Part shown: piece by piece, positions 28,070 through 36,868 of the stretch
Layout: the number at the start of each line of letters is the position of its first letter
Numbering within the stretch: position 1 is the first letter of the stretch
Source: Ferruginibacter sp.
GTDB taxonomy: Bacteria > Bacteroidota > Bacteroidia > Chitinophagales > Chitinophagaceae
Direction: 5' to 3'
Length of the DNA stretch: 64,000 nucleotides
NCBI GenBank assembly: GCA_025362235.1
Contig: JANYGZ010000014.1
Coordinates: 48,378-112,377 of the forward strand
Program-made: the position numbers and the translations under genes
The notes under the pieces: model-generated
Database searches by the model: none
What the model was told of the DNA's origin: nothing
Seen by the model: the letters and a program-made list of their open reading frames with translations, nothing else

Positions 28070-29758
28070 ATGAAACTAAAAACAAAATTATCTTTTGGGC
28101 TATCTTTTCTTTTTGCAGTGATAGTATCATTTGGTACCCTCAGCTTTTTTTATATCAACCGGCTTAGTAACGATGCTGAAAGAGTGTTAAAAAATAACCA
28201 TGAATCATTGGTGTATGCCAACAATATGCTAAAGGCACTGGAAGAAATTCCAGCAAATAAAGATGCCTTCAGGATATTTGAGGATAATTTAAAAAAACAG
28301 GAAGCTAACATAACAGAGCCTGGCGAAAAAGAAAATACAGAAGAGTTAAGAAAAAATTTTACTGAGTTAACAATAAACCCTGCCGACTCTTCCAACTACA
28401 CACAGTTGCGCCAGTCATTGCAAATAATAAACGATCTTAATGAAAATGCAATACTTAAAAAAAATGACATTGTACAAAAAACGGTAGAAGATGCCAGGTT
28501 TTGGCTCACACTTATTTTTACATTGCTGATAATAGTGAGTATAACATTTATCTATAATTTCCCGGCAATAATATCCAACCCTGTTACAAAGCTTTCAGAA
28601 GGTATCAGGCAAATTGCCAATAAAAATTATAATCAAAGAGTTTACCTGGAACAGAAAGATGAATTTGGCGACCTTGCCAATGCCTTTAACAGTATGGCTG
28701 AAAAACTGGATGAATATGAGCACAGTAACCTGGCAAAAATAAAGTTTGAAAAAAGCAGGATAGAAACCATTATCAACCAGATGAAAGATGGTATTATTGG
28801 CCTGGATGATAAAAAGAATATCTTATTTGTAAATGCTGTTTCTGAAAAAATCCTTGGACTGAAAGAAAGTGACATCATAGGTAAATATTCAGCGGATATA
28901 GCCCTGCGAAATGACCTGATGCGGACCTTGCTGCAGGTTGAAACAAAGAAAGAATTAAAGATATATGCAGATGAAAAGGAAAGCTTTTTTTCTACAGATA
29001 TTATAAATGTACTGGCAAATAATGAAGTGATAGGGCAGGTGATTGTGCTGCGGAACATAACGCCCTATCATGAGCTAAATGAAGCTAAAACAAATTTTAT
29101 AGCTACAGTTTCGCACGAATTAAAAACACCCATTGCCTCAATCATGCTGAGTTTACAGTTACTGGAAAATAAACAAACTGGCCCGGTAAACACCGAACAG
29201 CAATTACTAATCGGCAGCGTAAAGGATGACGCCAACAGGTTATTAAAAATAACCGGCGAATTGTTAAATATGACGCAGGTAGATAGTGGTAAAATACAAT
29301 TAAGTATTATTAACAGTGATGCAAAGGAAATATTGTCTTATGCCATCAACGCCAATAAAAGCGCTGCTGAACAAAAAAATATACAACTAAATATTTCGGT
29401 TCCTGATCAGTTGACGGTAGTTTTGGCTGATAGTGAGAAAACGGCCTGGGTACTTACTAATTTATTATCCAACGCCATCCGTTATTCTTACGATAACTCC
29501 ACAGTTGATTTAAGCATCAGTTCAGCCAATAAAAAAATTTATTTCACTGTAAAGGATACTGGGCAGGGAATTGAACCACAATACAAAGACAAAATATTTG
29601 ACCGTTACTTTCGTATTCCAGGCACGCATAAAGAAGGCACTGGGCTTGGCCTTTCAATCTGTAAAGAATTTATAGAAGCCCAGGGAGGGCAAATAATTGT
29701 AGAAAGCGAGTATGGTACTGGCAGCACTTTTGTGGTTTTATTAAATGCAGCTGTATAG
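28070..29758 (+). CDS. Sensor histidine kinase (HAMP-PAS-HisKA-HATPase), partner of split KdpD
   Basis: 562 residues. TM1 is at about 8-29, a coiled-coil-rich sensor region lies near 30-140, and TM2 is near 143-167. A HAMP domain (GDLANAFNSMAEKLDEYEH) and a PAS domain (GIIGLDDKKNILFVN) follow. The phospho-acceptor His349 lies in ATVSHELKTPIASIM, with the N box NLLSNAIRYS and G boxes DTGQGIEP and GTGLGLSI. It starts one base after kdpD. It probably phosphorylates the NtrC-type regulator at 17.9 kb to control kdp. The pairing is inferred from gene order. Confidence 0.93.
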   Translation: MKLKTKLSFGLSFLFAVIVSFGTLSFFYINRLSNDAERVLKNNHESLVYANNMLKALEEIPANKDAFRIFEDNLKKQEANITEPGEKENTEELRKNFTELTINPADSSNYTQLRQSLQIINDLNENAILKKNDIVQKTVEDARFWLTLIFTLLIIVSITFIYNFPAIISNPVTKLSEGIRQIANKNYNQRVYLEQKDEFGDLANAFNSMAEKLDEYEHSNLAKIKFEKSRIETIINQMKDGIIGLDDKKNILFVNAVSEKILGLKESDIIGKYSADIALRNDLMRTLLQVETKKELKIYADEKESFFSTDIINVLANNEVIGQVIVLRNITPYHELNEAKTNFIATVSHELKTPIASIMLSLQLLENKQTGPVNTEQQLLIGSVKDDANRLLKITGELLNMTQVDSGKIQLSIINSDAKEILSYAINANKSAAEQKNIQLNISVPDQLTVVLADSEKTAWVLTNLLSNAIRYSYDNSTVDLSISSANKKIYFTVKDTGQGIEPQYKDKIFDRYFRIPGTHKEGTGLGLSICKEFIEAQGGQIIVESEYGTGSTFVVLLNAAV

Positions 29759-29850
29759 CTTAAGATTAAAGCAAAGCCTGTTTTATATTTTATGTTAAGC
29801 TAAATGATTTATAAAAATGCCCAGAAATTAACGGGGTATTTTAAGCAAAA

Positions 29851-30327
29851 TTATAACTCGGCATTTACTGCACGATGCAGATCCTTGTATTTTTTTATAA
29901 GGTTATGTGCAATTTTTAAACTTGCCTGCTGATTGGCAATCAACTGTCGTACTTTTGCATTCATTTCTGTATCAGATACTAAAGCTTCTGTGTAGGCTTT
30001 CTGTGCAGCGTCTTCTCCATATTCGCAGGATTCTAAGACTGACTGGCGGTCATGACCTGTAAAGGTTGCTTTTATTGACATCCAGGTACGGTAAATTTTT
30101 CCACTGGTTGTAGTATCAGTTGAAAATTCACCGCCTAATATATTCACTTCCTGTATAAGTTCAGCAGCATATTTTCTACTGTCATTTGCCAGGCTTTGAA
30201 AAATTGCGTGCAGATCCATATCCAGGGTTCTTATTTCTTCAGTCGCTTTTTCATACCCTTTTACACGATCGTTGTTAATTTCTATGAGGTCATTTAAAAC
30301 CGCTATTAATTTTTCATTTGTTTCCAT
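29851..30327 (-). CDS. PA2169 family four-helix-bundle protein (DUF2383)
   Basis: 158 residues, mostly helical and acidic, beginning METNEKLIAVLNDLIEINND. The pattern of four long helices with DRVKGYEKA, SRKYAAELIQEV and LESCEYGEDAAQKAY matches the DUF2383/PA2169 family, ferritin-like bundles of unknown function often linked to stress responses. Convergent with the kinase gene; a weak TAGCTTAA/TTAAGCTA inverted repeat at 29756-29802 lies between them. Confidence 0.85.
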   Translation of the reverse strand: METNEKLIAVLNDLIEINNDRVKGYEKATEEIRTLDMDLHAIFQSLANDSRKYAAELIQEVNILGGEFSTDTTTSGKIYRTWMSIKATFTGHDRQSVLESCEYGEDAAQKAYTEALVSDTEMNAKVRQLIANQQASLKIAHNLIKKYKDLHRAVNAEL

Positions 30328-30494
30328 AATAATTTATTTTAGGATTAATCGTAAAACCAAAATGATGCCATTGAAAATTTTAATGTAAATTCATTGCGTG
30401 GCTGTATTGTATGGTGATATGCATACACAACTGGGGAAAGAATTCTACTTTGGTTATTGGTTATTATGTTAAATGTTAGCTTAACTTACATGGG

Positions 30495-31076
30495 ATGTAT
30501 AAAGTCTTTGTCATATTAACCGCCATATTTTTAATTTCCTGTAACGGCACTAAAAATAAGAAGCCACATGTACTTATCAATACATTTTATGGCGATGTGG
30601 AAGTAGAATTATTTCCTGAAAAAGCACCAAAAACGGTAGCTGCTTTTTTATTGTATGTAGATTCTGGCTATTATAAAAACAGCTCTTTTTACAGGGTATT
30701 AAGCAATGAAAATTTACCACCAGATGCCAACGCTGGTTTAATACAGGGAGGTATTTATAAATCAAACCCCAATAAATTATCACAGGTTCCCGGCATTATC
30801 CACGAGTCAACTGGGCAAACAGGCTTATCGCATACAAGCGGCACTATTTCTTTGGCAAGAACAACACCTGGCACTGCAAGTACAGAGTTTTTTATTTGTG
30901 TGGGCGATCAAACACAATTTGACAGTAGTGCGTCTGCAGGTGGTGATAGGCTCGGCTTTGCAGCCTTTGGTAAAGTTGTTAGCGGAATGGATATAGTACG
31001 GAAAATACAAAATGAACCAAGCCACGGAGACAATTTTGATACGCCAATCAATATTGCAGGTATAGAAAGATTGTAA
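30495..31076 (+). CDS. Peptidylprolyl isomerase (cyclophilin), lipoprotein
   Basis: 193 residues. The N-terminus is a lipoprotein signal with lipobox LISC (Cys16). The cyclophilin domain reads LINTFYGDVEVELFPEKAPK, then FYRVLSNE, an IQGG block, SLARTTPGTASTEFFICVG and FAAFGKVVSGMDIVRKI. It catalyses proline cis-trans isomerisation and would be anchored in the periplasm. Divergent from the DUF2383 gene. The family is certain, the client proteins unknown. Confidence 0.93.
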   Translation: MYKVFVILTAIFLISCNGTKNKKPHVLINTFYGDVEVELFPEKAPKTVAAFLLYVDSGYYKNSSFYRVLSNENLPPDANAGLIQGGIYKSNPNKLSQVPGIIHESTGQTGLSHTSGTISLARTTPGTASTEFFICVGDQTQFDSSASAGGDRLGFAAFGKVVSGMDIVRKIQNEPSHGDNFDTPINIAGIERL

Positions 31077-31200
31077 ACAATATGATGCTCTTCAATTAAA
31101 TGGCAGGCTATTTATAAGGCAGCAATATTTATAACCATTCACAAAAAGAGGGCAGTATAAAAATACCGCCCGTTAACGATTGCTTGCTATATGAAATCAG

Positions 31201-31271
31201 ACGTCACGGATGGATTCGAACCATCGTAAAAAGTTTTGCAGACTTAAACCTAACCACTCGGCCACGTGACT
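31201..31271 (-). tRNA. tRNA-Cys (anticodon GCA)
   Basis: The minus strand folds as a tRNA: D region GGCCGAGTGGTTAGG, anticodon loop CTGCAAA with GCA at 31237-31239, T arm GATGG-TTCGAAT-CCATC, and an acceptor stem with six pairs (GTCACG/CGTGAC). The first position is an A-G mismatch. CCA is not encoded. The GGCCGAGTGGTTA block is typical of Bacteroidota tRNA-Cys. Confidence 0.88.
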
Positions 31272-31463
31272 ATGTTGATGTATTGCACCTCCTCAATAAA
31301 ATTTTTATTTTTAAATGCGGTATTTGTTTTATGAGGACAAAGATAAGCAGGCGATATTAGTCTACCAAATTAATAGACTAATATTTTAATGAAGAAAAAT
31401 AAAAACGGTATCGTTTTACTCATTATCCGGTAGCTAATCCATTATAACAATATCATTGTGGGA

Positions 31464-31527
31464 TGCCCCTATGGGGCAAAGATTTATTTAGGTTTTTAGG
31501 TTACAAAGCAGTTGCTCCTATGGAGCA
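31464..31527. repeat. Pair of CCTATGG-centred palindromes, dispersed-repeat-like
   Basis: TGCCCCTATGGGGCA (31464-31478) and TGCTCCTATGGAGCA (31513-31527) are perfect 15-base palindromes around CTA/TAG that share the same core, 35 bases apart. They lie in the 417-base gap between tRNA-Cys and the hom stop codon. The form is like extragenic repeats in related genomes. I see no gene in 31272-31659. Confidence 0.6.
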
Positions 31528-31659
31528 TATAAACTATAGTTTGTTGATAGATTTTTTCGTTTTATCACCAGGCATTTTTGGGATACTTGTTACGACTAAA
31601 TATAAGTTTAAACCGGGCAAACATTTCTATAAAATAGGTACGATACAAATAGCCTGCTC

Positions 31660-31688
31660 AAAGTCCCTCTTGGGGGATTTAGTGGGCT
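31660..31688. repeat. CCCTCTTGGGGGATTTAG hairpin abutting the 3' end of hom
   Basis: AAAGTCCCTCTTGGGGGATT followed by TAGTGGGCTTT forms a hairpin (AAAG-CCC against GGG-CTTT) right at the hom stop codon. It resembles common Bacteroidota intergenic repeats and loosely the G/C-run elements in uvrA and aspS. It may also act as the terminator of the met transcript. Confidence 0.4.
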
Positions 31689-32942
31689 TTATACAACCCC
31701 TGCCAGCTCAAGGCTGCGTTTACTTATTTTTTTGTAATCAATATTTTCAATCACTGCATCAGGACAAGCTATCAGTGATACGCCTTGTTGTTTCCACCAG
31801 CCGGTGGAAAATAGCTTTTCAGCATTTAATACGCCAATCAGCCAGCTGTATTTAAATTCGTTGTGCCATTCTTCAATCCATTCAAAATCATTTTTATCGA
31901 TCTTGGCGATATCATCTACACTAACAAATACTTTTAAATAATAGTCGTTGCTTAATAACGTGTCCGTTTGATGAGCTATCTTTTTGTATTCGTATTTATA
32001 ATCGTATCGTAATGCAGAAATATCACTCAAAACTGCTGAGGCAGTAGGAAAAGCTCCTGCACCCTTGCCTTTAAAAAAATGTTTATCTGCAAAACTGCTT
32101 TCTGTAGTAATGGCATTAAACTCGTTGTGAACATGATACAGGTCATCGGCTTCGGTTACAAATTGTGGCAATACAAAAGCTGCTAGTTTTCCATTGGCCA
32201 GTTTTTGGGCATTGGCCACTAATTTAATACTGTACTTTTTTTCTTTAGCTACAGTAGCATCCTGTAAAGAAATATTTTCTATTCCATTGAAGATAAATTT
32301 ATCTGTAGTAGCAATAATACCAAAGGAATGCGCTAATAAAATACTGAGCTTATTTGCTGCATCAAAACCGCCAATATCAAGTAGCGGGTTACTTTCTGCA
32401 AAGCCCAGTTGTTTGGCCAGTAATAAGGCTTCGTTAAATTCCAGGTGCTCCTGGAATATTTTTGTAAGAATAAAGTTGGTAGAACCATTGATAATACCAC
32501 GAAAAGATTGCAGCAGGTCGTTATCATAATATTCTTCCAGGTTGCGGATAATGGGCATGCTGGCACAGCAGGCGGCTTCATACAAAAAAGGTGTTTGATG
32601 TTTTTGCTGTAACGCATACAATTCTTCGAAGTGTTCAGCGATCATTTTTTTGTTGGCGCTTACAATTGCCTTACCATTCTGCAATGCTTTTTTCACAATT
32701 AAAAAAGCAGCATCAGCATCATCTATTAATTCAACAATTACATTAATGTTTTCATCATCCAGTAAAATATTGGCATCTGTGGTAAAATTTTCGTCGCCAA
32801 TACTTCTTTTTTTAGAGGAATCTTTAATACATATTTTTTTAATAGAAGCCTGCAAGGTGGGTGTATTGTGCAACACATCGTATAAGCCTTTTCCTACAAC
32901 ACCAAAACCAAATAAGCCGATGCAGAGTTTGTTTGTTGACAT
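31689..32942 (-). CDS. hom: Homoserine dehydrogenase
   Basis: 417 residues. An N-terminal Rossmann domain (GLFGFGVVGKGLYDVL) is followed by VSANKKM, the catalytic-domain motif GIINGSTNFILT, and DIGGFDAANKLSILL with its active-site lysine. It reduces aspartate semialdehyde to homoserine with NAD(P)H, feeding methionine and threonine synthesis. There is no fused aspartokinase. It is 15 bases downstream of the trans-sulfuration gene, in the same SAM-riboswitch-controlled transcript. Confidence 0.95.
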   Translation of the reverse strand: MSTNKLCIGLFGFGVVGKGLYDVLHNTPTLQASIKKICIKDSSKKRSIGDENFTTDANILLDDENINVIVELIDDADAAFLIVKKALQNGKAIVSANKKMIAEHFEELYALQQKHQTPFLYEAACCASMPIIRNLEEYYDNDLLQSFRGIINGSTNFILTKIFQEHLEFNEALLLAKQLGFAESNPLLDIGGFDAANKLSILLAHSFGIIATTDKFIFNGIENISLQDATVAKEKKYSIKLVANAQKLANGKLAAFVLPQFVTEADDLYHVHNEFNAITTESSFADKHFFKGKGAGAFPTASAVLSDISALRYDYKYEYKKIAHQTDTLLSNDYYLKVFVSVDDIAKIDKNDFEWIEEWHNEFKYSWLIGVLNAEKLFSTGWWKQQGVSLIACPDAVIENIDYKKISKRSLELAGVV

Positions 32943-32957
32943 TTTATAATTTTTTAA

Positions 32958-34148
32958 TTATGCTAATTGAGAAATTTCTTTTGTTTGGTAGACTTTTTTT
33001 AAAATTGGAATTTTATTGAATGCCTGTGTAAGGTCAGCAATTAAATCATCAACTTCTTCCAACCCAACACTTAAACGGATAAGGCTGTCATTTACTCCAT
33101 TGGCCCTGCGTATTTGCGCCGGAATACTTTTATGCGTCATGTTTGCAGGATGACTGATTAAGCTTTTAATGCCTCCCAAACTTTCTGCCAGTAAAAAATA
33201 TTTGGTGCCAGTAACAAAAGCAATAGCAGCAGCATCGGTATCTTCTTTTAAAGTAAATGATACTATACCGCCAAAACCCTTCGCCTGTTTTTTTGCAATA
33301 GCATGATTGTGGTGGGTAGCTAGCCCCGGATAAAATATTTTATCTACAAGAGGCTGTGTACATAACCACTCTGCTACGGCTTGTGCATTAATGCAATGTT
33401 GTTTTACACGGAGGTGTAATGTTTCAATACCACGTATCAATAACCAACTGTCAAAAGGAGATAGAATAGCTCCACAGGCGTTTTGCAAAAATTTTATTTT
33501 AGCACCCAGGTCCGCATCTTTTGTTATAACGATACCTGCAATTAAATCACTATGACCACCCAGGTATTTGGTAGCAGAATGCACCACGATGTCGGCACCT
33601 AAAGTAATTGGCTGCTGTAAAGCAGGAGAAGCAAAAGTGCTGTCAACACAAAGCAGGCAATTACTTGCTTTTGCAATTTTGGCAATAGCCTCAATATCAC
33701 TGATTTTTAAAGTTGGATTGGTTGGTGTTTCGAGCCATATCAATTTTGTATTGGCAGTAACAGCAGTAAAAACATTTTCAACATTTGTTGTATCTGTATA
33801 TTTTACAGTGATGCCAAATTTTTCATATACCTGTGTAAACAACCGGAAGGCTCCACCATAAATATCATCTACTGCTATAATTTCGTCACCGGTTTTTAAT
33901 AACTTAAGTACGGCGTCAATGGCTGCAAGCCCGCTGCTAAATGCTGATGCAGTGCTGCCTTTTTCTAATTGTGCAATAATGTTTTCCAGCGCTTCTCTTG
34001 TAGGATTATTGCTTCTTGCATAATCATAGCCCTTGTTTACGCCAGGAGCTTCCTGCACAAAAGTGCTGGTTTGATAAATGGGAACACTGATGGCGCCGGT
34101 TAAAGGATCAACCGGAATACTGTGTAATAATTGTGTTGCGTTGCTCAT
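32958..34148 (-). CDS. Cystathionine gamma-synthase-like PLP enzyme (Cys/Met metabolism family)
   Basis: 396 residues. Cys/Met-metabolism PLP enzyme: GYDYARSNNPTREALE near the N-terminus, the PLP lysine in SATKYLGGHSDLIAG, and ESLGGIKSLISHPANMTH near the C-terminus. It could be cystathionine gamma-synthase (MetB) or a related O-acylhomoserine or gamma-lyase enzyme. Position in a SAM-riboswitch operon with homoserine dehydrogenase argues for methionine synthesis rather than degradation. Confidence 0.9.
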   Translation of the reverse strand: MSNATQLLHSIPVDPLTGAISVPIYQTSTFVQEAPGVNKGYDYARSNNPTREALENIIAQLEKGSTASAFSSGLAAIDAVLKLLKTGDEIIAVDDIYGGAFRLFTQVYEKFGITVKYTDTTNVENVFTAVTANTKLIWLETPTNPTLKISDIEAIAKIAKASNCLLCVDSTFASPALQQPITLGADIVVHSATKYLGGHSDLIAGIVITKDADLGAKIKFLQNACGAILSPFDSWLLIRGIETLHLRVKQHCINAQAVAEWLCTQPLVDKIFYPGLATHHNHAIAKKQAKGFGGIVSFTLKEDTDAAAIAFVTGTKYFLLAESLGGIKSLISHPANMTHKSIPAQIRRANGVNDSLIRLSVGLEEVDDLIADLTQAFNKIPILKKVYQTKEISQLA

Positions 34149-34291
34149 GATAAAAAATTTACCTCGGTATTTTTTTTGTACCAGGAAGTGAATAATAATT
34201 TTCTTTCATGCTTTGTCAAGAAAAAGAGAATTTTATCGGGTAAACTTTTTTATCTCCCTGCTTAAAGTATTAATCCTTAACATAGGGGCAA

Positions 34292-34323
34292 CAAAAAAAC
34301 TCATCCGATAAATCAGATGAGCT
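34292..34323 (-). terminator. Expression-platform terminator of the SAM riboswitch
   Basis: On the minus strand CTCATCTGA and TCGGATGAG form a stem with a TTTA loop, followed by seven T. It sits between the aptamer and the cystathionine gamma-synthase-like gene, as expected for an off-switch. Confidence 0.85.
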
Positions 34324-34362
34324 TTTAATATTTTTAAGAGATATTTTGAGCTGTGGATCTGA

Positions 34363-34503
34363 CTTATCTTCCCGCTGTTTAAACATGCACTGCATGAAAA
34401 AACGGGATGGAATTGGCACCTTTTCCCTTTAGTTCAATGTGAACTATAAGGATAGGTTGTCAAGGCTTCATCGGGCCATTACCCTCTGCCTTTCTTGATA
34501 AGC
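34363..34503 (-). ncRNA. SAM-I (S-box) riboswitch
   Basis: The minus strand shows the S-box core in order: CTTATCAAGAAAGGCAGAGG, GGCCCGATGAAGCC, TTGACAACC, then GGTGCCAATTCCATCCC and GGGAAGATAAG closing the P1 helix with the first segment. SAM binding should favour the downstream terminator and shut off the met genes. Strong match to the S-box consensus. Confidence 0.96.
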
Positions 34504-34522
34504 TATAACTAAAGAACTGCCA

Positions 34523-34555
34523 CAAAGGTATAATGAGAAGTTTTAAAATTCCAAA
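34523..34555 (-). promoter_or_regulatory. Promoter of the SAM-riboswitch operon
   Basis: The minus strand has TTTG (34552-34555), a 21-base spacer, and TACCTTTG (34523-34530), matching the Bacteroidota primary-sigma consensus -33 TTTG / -7 TAnnTTTG. Transcription would start about 10 bases before the aptamer. Confidence 0.75.
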
Positions 34556-34698
34556 TATTTTTTTAAAATGAAGAAACAATATTTCTGAAAGCACTGATGG
34601 CATTGGCTTATAACAGATTATATTTTTTATTGCCAGCCATCAAGCTTTTTTTTGTAAAAGAATACCAAAAAGATTTTTATCTTGTTGGCGGGGATAAA

Positions 34699-36867
34699 AT
34701 GAACCGTAGCGATATGTATACTATTCAGCAAACTTTACAGCAATATTTTGGATATAATTCTTTCCGGCACAACCAGGAAGAAATTATAGATAATGTACTC
34801 GCAAAAAAAGACAGCGTTGTTTTAATGCCAACAGGCGGGGGTAAATCTTTGTGTTATCAAATACCTGCATTGGTGCTGGAGGGGGTTACCATTGTAGTAT
34901 CGCCATTGATTGCATTAATGAAAGACCAGGTGGATGCATTAAAATTAAATGGTGTTGCAGCGGCCTTTTTAAACTCCTCACAATCCGGTGCAGAGCAATC
35001 GGCAATTATGGAGCAACTAAAAAACGGCCGGTTAAAATTATTATATGTTGCACCGGAACGTTTGCTGGGACAAAATAATTTACTAAATTATTTAAAAACC
35101 ATCAACCTCTCTTTATTTGCCATTGATGAGGCACATTGTATCAGTCATTGGGGCCACGATTTCAGACCGGAGTATCTTGTGCTGGGTCAGTTAAAAAAAC
35201 AATTTCCACAGGTACCCATTATTGCTTTAACTGCCACAGCCGATTCGCTTACAAAAAAAGATATCATTCAAAAACTGGAACTAACAGATTACACTGTATA
35301 TGAGAATTCTTTTAACCGTCCAAACATTAGCTATTACGTAAAAGAAAAGCGAAATTATTTTAAACAGCTAATCAGTTTTCTGGAAGACCACAAAGAAGAC
35401 AGCGGTATTATTTATTGCCTTAGCCGGAGCTCAACAGAAAAACTGGCAGAAGAATTAAGGGATGAAGGATATGCTGCAACAGCCTATCATGCAGGTTTAG
35501 ATAAAGGTATAAGGGAAAAAAACCAGGACAGTTTTTTGAAAGATGAAATAAAAATTGTTGTGGCTACTATTGCTTTTGGTATGGGTATAAATAAAAGTAA
35601 TGTACGGTTTGTAGTCCACGTTGATTTACCAAAAAATATAGAAGGTTATTACCAGGAAACGGGCAGGGCAGGCAGGGATGGATTACCCAGCGAAGCCATT
35701 TTATTTTACAGTGCTGCTGACGTATTTAAATTGAAAAATTTTGCAAGGGTAGAAGGCAACGAAGCACAAAGTAAAGTGATGCTAAAAAAGCTGGACCAGA
35801 TGGCAGCATTTTGTGAAACAAGGCAATGCCGCCGAAAATATTTATTAAATTATTTCGATGAACCTGCAGCCAATTTTTGTGGCAGTTGCGATGTATGTTT
35901 AAGCCAGGAAGAAAAAGCTGATGCCACTATTGAAGCACAAGAATTATTAAGCGCCGTTACCCGTTTACAGGAAAGGTTTGGTATTAATTATGTGATTGAT
36001 TTTTTGCGGGGAAGCAGTACGACCAAAGCAGAACATCAGTCCATAAAAACATTTGGTATTGGTAAAGATGTCAGTAAGGATCAATGGAAAATGTATGTAA
36101 AAGATATGTTGCAGTTGGGTTACCTGCAGCAAAGCGATACAGAATACCCGGTGCTGCAATTAAACGATACCAGCAGGCAAATATTAAAAGGTGAAATGAA
36201 AGTAATGCTGGTAAAATCTGTTTCGGTCAATAAAGAGCTGGCCAAAAAAAATACCGTTGCAGAAACGGTAAATGCCGGACTGTTTGCCAAATTAAAGGCC
36301 ATCCGGTACGAACTGGCAAAAGAAGAAAACGTTGCAGCTTTTCAGGTTTTTAGTGATGCAACTTTGGTGGAGCTGGCTACTTACCTTCCTCTTACCAACT
36401 CATCGTTGGAAAAAATATCGGGGTTCGGTGCCATTAAACTGGAGCGCTATGGGCACTACTTTTTAGAGGCCATTATTGACTATTGCAGGGCAAATCAGTT
36501 GACAACAAAAATAGATTCAAAGCAACCCAAGCGGCAACGTAAAAGCCCTGCTGTTGAAAAGACGAATGATACCAAAAAGCAAAGCCTGCAATTGTTTCAG
36601 TTAGGCAGGTCAGTGAATGAAATTGCTGTTGAAAGAGGATTGTCTACAGGCACGGTTGAGGGCCACCTGGCACATTTTATTTTTTCAGGCGAATTGAAAA
36701 TTAATGAAATGGTCAATGCAGAAAAGTTAAAAATAATTACCCACGCCATTGAAGAAAATAACAACAGCCTTGCCATTGCGCCCATTAAACAAAAATTGGG
36801 AGAAGGATATAGTTATGGAGAAATTACTGCCGTGATGAATTATATCAGGCGGATGACAGAGGCATAA
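34699..36867 (+). CDS. recQ: ATP-dependent DNA helicase RecQ
   Basis: 722 residues from the ATG at 34699; an upstream in-frame ATG at 34597 adds a hydrophobic stretch unlike RecQ. Helicase motifs: MPTGGGKSLCYQIPAL (Walker A), DEAHCISHWGHDFRPEY, TATADSLTKKDI, AFGMGINKSNVRF, ETGRAGRDGLPSE. The zinc cluster (CRRKYLLNYF...CGSCDVC), winged-helix RQC and HRDC domains follow. The extra C-terminal helix-turn-helix-like domain (residues about 640-722, SVNEIAVERGLSTGTVEGHL) is usual in Bacteroidota RecQ. It unwinds DNA 3' to 5' in recombination repair. Confidence 0.95.
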   Translation: MNRSDMYTIQQTLQQYFGYNSFRHNQEEIIDNVLAKKDSVVLMPTGGGKSLCYQIPALVLEGVTIVVSPLIALMKDQVDALKLNGVAAAFLNSSQSGAEQSAIMEQLKNGRLKLLYVAPERLLGQNNLLNYLKTINLSLFAIDEAHCISHWGHDFRPEYLVLGQLKKQFPQVPIIALTATADSLTKKDIIQKLELTDYTVYENSFNRPNISYYVKEKRNYFKQLISFLEDHKEDSGIIYCLSRSSTEKLAEELRDEGYAATAYHAGLDKGIREKNQDSFLKDEIKIVVATIAFGMGINKSNVRFVVHVDLPKNIEGYYQETGRAGRDGLPSEAILFYSAADVFKLKNFARVEGNEAQSKVMLKKLDQMAAFCETRQCRRKYLLNYFDEPAANFCGSCDVCLSQEEKADATIEAQELLSAVTRLQERFGINYVIDFLRGSSTTKAEHQSIKTFGIGKDVSKDQWKMYVKDMLQLGYLQQSDTEYPVLQLNDTSRQILKGEMKVMLVKSVSVNKELAKKNTVAETVNAGLFAKLKAIRYELAKEENVAAFQVFSDATLVELATYLPLTNSSLEKISGFGAIKLERYGHYFLEAIIDYCRANQLTTKIDSKQPKRQRKSPAVEKTNDTKKQSLQLFQLGRSVNEIAVERGLSTGTVEGHLAHFIFSGELKINEMVNAEKLKIITHAIEENNNSLAIAPIKQKLGEGYSYGEITAVMNYIRRMTEA

Positions 36868-36868
36868 T

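Noticed and set aside
31463..31855. 130-codon plus-strand frame overlapping the end of hom
   Set aside because: It covers repeat DNA and the antisense of hom; no protein-like features.
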